A stretch of DNA of 8,005 nt from Candidatus Methanomethylophilaceae archaeon (GTDB lineage Archaea; Thermoplasmatota; Thermoplasmata; Methanomassiliicoccales; Methanomethylophilaceae): positions 1 through 8,005 of the forward strand of contig JAFZXW010000181.1 of NCBI GenBank assembly GCA_017616575.1. Direction: 5' to 3'. This document shows positions 5,632 to 8,005 of the stretch, piece after piece; the first letter of the stretch is position 1; each line of letters begins with the position of its first letter. Below the pieces are notes generated by a model. It made no database searches and was not told the DNA's origin. It saw only the letters and a list, made by a program, of their open reading frames with translations. A program made the position numbers and the translations under genes.

Positions 5632-6183
5632 ATGACATTAGCAGGGAAAATCGAAAGCACCATCGCTATCCCCGGTGGGGTGTCCGTCGAGTTCGACGGA
5701 GGCATCATGAAGGTCAAAGGACCTAGGGGTGAATTAAGCAGAAACTTCGCGCACCCTGGAATAGATATCGCCGTGAACGAGGCCGAGGTCACAGTCAGCT
5801 GTGAGTACCCCCGTGTCAAGGACAAGGCAATGGTCGGTACCTATGTTGCGCACGTGAGGAACATGATCAAGGGCGTGACCACAGGTTTCACCTACCACCT
5901 CAAGGTCGTGTACAACCACTTCCCGATGAAGATCGCCGTGAAGGGCGACCGCGTGGAGGTCAACAACTACATGGGAGGCAAGGCCCCCCGCTACGCGAAC
6001 ATCGTGAAGGGCTGCACCGTCAAGATCAACGGGACCGACATAACCGTGGAGGGCAACGACATCGAGGCCTGCGGACAGACCTCCGCCAACCTCGAGAGGG
6101 CCACCTCCAGGCTAGGATTCGACAAGAGAACGTTCCAGGACGGAATATACATCGTCCAGAAATCCCACAAGGTGAAAGAATGA
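5632..6183 (+). CDS. rpl6: Large ribosomal subunit protein uL6 (L6)
   Basis: uL6 binds 23S rRNA near the sarcin-ricin loop and the factor-binding stalk base. The 183-aa protein has two tandem domains of the same fold, the archaeal/eukaryotic (L9) form: domain 1 (about residues 1-80) with IPGGVSVEFDGGIMKVKGPRGELSR, and domain 2 (about 82-175) with YNHFPMKIAVKGDRVEVNNYMGGK and the conserved GNDIEACGQTSANLE followed by the KRTFQDGIYIV stretch. The start follows rps8 by 9 bases with a weak GAGGA at 5621-5625. Codon use changes inside the gene: about 26 of the first 73 codons end in A/T, including two TTA Leu codons, after which G/C endings dominate. It overlaps rpl32e by 4 bases. Confidence 0.97.
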   Translation: MTLAGKIESTIAIPGGVSVEFDGGIMKVKGPRGELSRNFAHPGIDIAVNEAEVTVSCEYPRVKDKAMVGTYVAHVRNMIKGVTTGFTYHLKVVYNHFPMKIAVKGDRVEVNNYMGGKAPRYANIVKGCTVKINGTDITVEGNDIEACGQTSANLERATSRLGFDKRTFQDGIYIVQKSHKVKE

Positions 6184-6836
6184 CCGTCAAAGCACTCACC
6201 GACCTCCCCGGCATGACCGCCGACAACGTCAAAGAGCTGTCCGCCATGGGCATCGAGACCGTCGCGGACCTCTCCGCCGCAGTCAAGGACGACGGGAAGG
6301 TCAAGGAGATCGTCAAGACCCTGTCCGGGGTCGGCCCCAAGACCGTCGCCGGATGGAAGGCCGCCTTGGAGGGAGCCGAGGCCGTCGAGGCCAAGCCCGC
6401 CGAGGTCGTCGAGGCAGGCGAGAAGCCCTACGTGGTCAAGGCGAAGCCCGAGCTCAGCCCCGAGACCGCTGACGCGCTCGCCAAGAGGGCGGTCATCTCC
6501 GGAAGGAGGCCCGCCTTCAAGAGGCAGGAGTGGTTCAGATACTCCAAGCTCGGAGAGAAGTGGAGAAAGCCCAAGGGAATCCACTCCAAGATGAAGAGGA
6601 GGCTCAAGAGGCGCCCTCCGATGGTCGACATCGGATACCGCGGACCCGCGGCAGTCAGGAACCTCCACCCGTCCGGGTTCGAGGAGGTCATGGTCTACAA
6701 CGTGGAGGGCCTCGAGGGCATCGACCCTAAGACCCAGGCCGCCCGCATCGGCGGGACCGTCGGGACCAAGAAGAGGATCGCTATCGAGGACAGGGCCGAC
6801 GAGCTCGGCATCAGGGTCCTCAACAGGATGGTGTGA
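6180..6836 (+). CDS. rpl32e: Large ribosomal subunit protein eL32 (L32e) with N-terminal helix-hairpin-helix extension
   Basis: eL32 is an archaeal/eukaryotic 50S protein that binds 23S rRNA on the solvent side. The 218-aa product is far longer than the core family (about 130 aa). The core is residues about 105-218: RRPAFKRQEWFRYSKLGEKW, RKPKGIHSKMKRRLKRRPP, and GYRGPAAVRNLHPSGFEEV. Before it, residues 1-64 resemble tandem helix-hairpin-helix units: LTDLPGMTADNVKELSAMGI and LSGVGPKTVAGWKAAL, each with a hydrophobic-Pro/Ser-Gly-hydrophobic turn. An Ala/Glu/Val linker (about 65-95) joins the two. Such an N-terminal extension is known in haloarchaeal and Thermoplasmata eL32, so it is likely native and not a new fusion. 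ATGA overlap with rpl6; AGGTGA at 6170-6175 is the ribosome binding site. Confidence 0.95.
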   Translation: MTVKALTDLPGMTADNVKELSAMGIETVADLSAAVKDDGKVKEIVKTLSGVGPKTVAGWKAALEGAEAVEAKPAEVVEAGEKPYVVKAKPELSPETADALAKRAVISGRRPAFKRQEWFRYSKLGEKWRKPKGIHSKMKRRLKRRPPMVDIGYRGPAAVRNLHPSGFEEVMVYNVEGLEGIDPKTQAARIGGTVGTKKRIAIEDRADELGIRVLNRMV

Positions 6837-6838
6837 CC

Positions 6839-7297
6839 ATGGCAGACCTGAAGAACCAGAGAAGGATGGCCGCCGCCGTCCTCAAGTGCGGGCAGAACAG
6901 GGTCTGGATGAATCCGGACAGGCTCGACGAGGTCGAGAAATGCATCACCCGCGCCGACATCCGCACCGCGGCCGCGTCCGGCCTCATCAAGGCGAAGCCG
7001 AAGAACGGGACCTCCAGGGCGAGGGCCAGGCACGCCGCCGCCCAGAAGGCGAGCGGTAAGAGGAAGGGCCCCGGATCCAGGAAGGGTACCGCGAACGCAC
7101 GCGTGCGCGACAAGCAGCGCTGGATGGCCACCATCAGGCCAATCCGCGACGAGCTCAAGACCCTCAGGGCCAGCGGAGCCATCACCCCCTCCGTGTACAG
7201 GCTGTACTACAGGAGGGCCAAGGGAGGGCTGTACAAGTCCCGCGCCCACCTCAGGCAGCACATGGTCGCTGCCGGACACCTCAAGGAGGAGATCTGA
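6839..7297 (+). CDS. rpl19e: Large ribosomal subunit protein eL19 (L19e)
   Basis: eL19 is an archaeal/eukaryotic 50S protein near the tunnel exit, with a long helix that reaches the small subunit and forms an intersubunit bridge. The 152-aa product has the family start DLKNQRRMAAAVLKCGQNRVWM, then RADIRTAAASGLIKAKP, the basic GSRKGTANAR segment and the end RLYYRRAKGGLYKSRAHLRQHM. Length is typical. Start choice is uncertain: a GTG at 6833 overlaps the rpl32e stop (GTGA) and would add Met-Thr; the ATG at 6839 is preferred because family members begin close to this Met. Neither start has a strong binding site (GGTG at 6830-6833 is the best for the ATG). The stop overlaps the rpl18 ATG by one base. 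Confidence 0.96.
   Translation: MADLKNQRRMAAAVLKCGQNRVWMNPDRLDEVEKCITRADIRTAAASGLIKAKPKNGTSRARARHAAAQKASGKRKGPGSRKGTANARVRDKQRWMATIRPIRDELKTLRASGAITPSVYRLYYRRAKGGLYKSRAHLRQHMVAAGHLKEEI
7285..7289 (+). promoter_or_regulatory. Shine-Dalgarno sequence for rpl18 inside the last codons of rpl19e
   Basis: GGAGG lies 7 bases before the rpl18 ATG at 7297 and is made from the Lys-Glu-Glu codons that end eL19. The same arrangement, sharing an identical 12-base junction, occurs at rpl29/aIF1. Confidence 0.7.
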
Positions 7298-7797
7298 TGG
7301 CAACAGGACCTAGATACAAAGTCGCCTTCCGCAGGAGAAGGGAGAACCGCACCGACTATTACCAGCGCCGCAGGCTGCTCACCGCCAAAGAGGCGAGGGC
7401 GGTCGTCAGGAGGTCCGGCAAGAACGTCACCATCCAGTTCGCCGAGTTCGGCATGGAGGGGGACAGCATCGTCGCCTCCGCGTCCACCAGGGAGCTCAAG
7501 GCGTTCGGATGGGAGCACTCCTGCTCCTCCATACCCGCGGCGTACCTCGCAGGGTTCCTCGCCGGGAAGAAGGCCTTGAAGGCCGGGATCGAGTACGCAG
7601 TGCTCGACATAGGCATGCAGAAGGTCCACCACGGAGGCGTGCTGTTCGCCACCGTGGCGGGAATGACCGAGGCCGGCCTGGAGGTCCCCTTCGGAGAGGG
7701 CGTCCTCCCCGAAGAGGACAGGCTTCTCGGAAAGCACATCGACGAAGGCATCGAGGCCGACGTCAAGAGCGTGAAACAGAAGATGGAGGCTGATTGA
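7297..7797 (+). CDS. rpl18: Large ribosomal subunit protein uL18 (L18)
   Basis: uL18 binds 5S rRNA with uL5 in the central protuberance. The 166-aa product is the archaeal/eukaryotic (L5e-like) form without the long eukaryotic tail. It begins with [25 protein letters not shown], the basic rRNA-contacting region, then [22 protein letters not shown]. The core includes [17 protein letters not shown] and AVLDIGMQ. It ends with [22 protein letters not shown] and a short helical tail. The ATG overlaps the rpl19e stop (TGATG) with GGAGG 7 bases upstream. Length fits haloarchaeal and Thermoplasmata homologues from memory. It is separated from rps5 by a single base. Confidence 0.97.
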   Translation: MATGPRYKVAFRRRRENRTDYYQRRRLLTAKEARAVVRRSGKNVTIQFAEFGMEGDSIVASASTRELKAFGWEHSCSSIPAAYLAGFLAGKKALKAGIEYAVLDIGMQKVHHGGVLFATVAGMTEAGLEVPFGEGVLPEEDRLLGKHIDEGIEADVKSVKQKMEAD

Positions 7798-7798
7798 A

Positions 7799-8005
7799 AT
7801 GGCAGACTGGGTACCCAAGACCAGGCTCGGACAGATGGTCCTTAACGGTGAGATAACCACCATGAGCGACGCTCTGGCCACCAAACTGCCCCTTCGCGAG
7901 CCCGAGATCGTGGACATACTCCTCCCCGACCTGAAGGACGAGGTCATCGACCTCAACATGGTCCAGAGGATGACCGACTCCGGAAGGAGGGTCAGGTTCG
8001 CCGTC
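7799..8005 (+). CDS. rps5: Small ribosomal subunit protein uS5 (S5), N-terminal part, cut by the window end
   Basis: uS5 lies on the back of the 30S body at the mRNA entry channel and affects decoding accuracy. Only the first 69 codons are visible, open to the last base. They match the archaeal/eukaryotic (S2) N-terminal extension: [22 protein letters not shown], then [36 protein letters not shown]. The last segment leads into the double-stranded RNA-binding-like domain, which is outside the window. The ATG follows the rpl18 TGA by one base, with GGAGG at 7785-7789 inside rpl18. It is too short here for a length-filtered ORF list but its identity is clear from the QRMTDSGRR motif. Confidence 0.95.
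   Translation, partial: MADWVPKTRLGQMVLNGEITTMSDALATKLPLREPEIVDILLPDLKDEVIDLNMVQRMTDSGRRVRFAV

Noticed and set aside
7207..7959. A 250-codon minus-strand frame across rpl18 and the start of rps5
   Set aside because: Antisense shadow of uL18 and uS5; no ribosome binding site or motif supports it.
1..8005. A novel defence, mobile or regulatory system within the block
   Set aside because: Every gene belongs to a known ribosomal or translation/tRNA-processing family in the usual archaeal order, gaps are at most 10 bases, and no repeats, inverted termini or foreign genes were seen.

Overview
The window is a solid block of archaeal ribosomal protein genes, all on the + strand: the distal S10 cluster running straight into the spc cluster. 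It reads rpl2 (3' end only) - rps19 - rpl22 - rps3 - rpl29 - aIF1 (SUI1) - rnp1 (RNase P Rpp29) - rps17 - rpl14 - rpl24 - rps4e - rpl5 - rps14 - rps8 - rpl6 - rpl32e - rpl19e - rpl18 - rps5 (5' end only). The archaeal/eukaryotic-only proteins eS4, eL32 and eL19, and the insertion of aIF1 and an RNase P subunit between uL29 and uS17, make it archaeal and euryarchaeal in layout. The helix-hairpin-helix extension on eL32, the GC-rich codon use with AGG and CGC as the main Arg codons, and the exclusive use of TGA stops suggest Thermoplasmatota, possibly Methanomassiliicoccales. The lineage is inference; no RNA gene or lineage-specific marker is present.

Layout: 1-374 is the end of uL2, whose visible HPHGGG loop lines the peptidyl transferase centre. 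380-2192 holds uS19, uL22, uS3 and uL29. 2192-2742 holds two non-ribosomal-protein genes, aIF1 (start-codon selection) and Rpp29 (tRNA 5' maturation), with visibly relaxed codon use. 2748-5222 holds uS17, uL14, uL24, eS4, uL5 and a 48-aa zinc-ribbon uS14 that starts with GTG. 5233-7797 holds uS8, uL6, eL32, eL19 and uL18, and 7799 onward is the start of uS5. uL30, uL15 and SecY would be expected next, from the usual order.

No gap between genes exceeds 10 bases, and seven adjacent pairs overlap. The Shine-Dalgarno sequence of each gene therefore lies at or inside the end of the previous one, often sharing bases with its TGA stop. There is no room for a promoter, terminator or operator between genes, so the block is probably one transcript with translationally coupled cistrons; the promoter must lie upstream of the window. 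No tRNA, rRNA, mobile element, CRISPR array or repeat family was seen, and no candidate for a new biological system. The points worth a second look concern junction architecture, codon-use mosaics, the eL32 extension and the uL2 tail.
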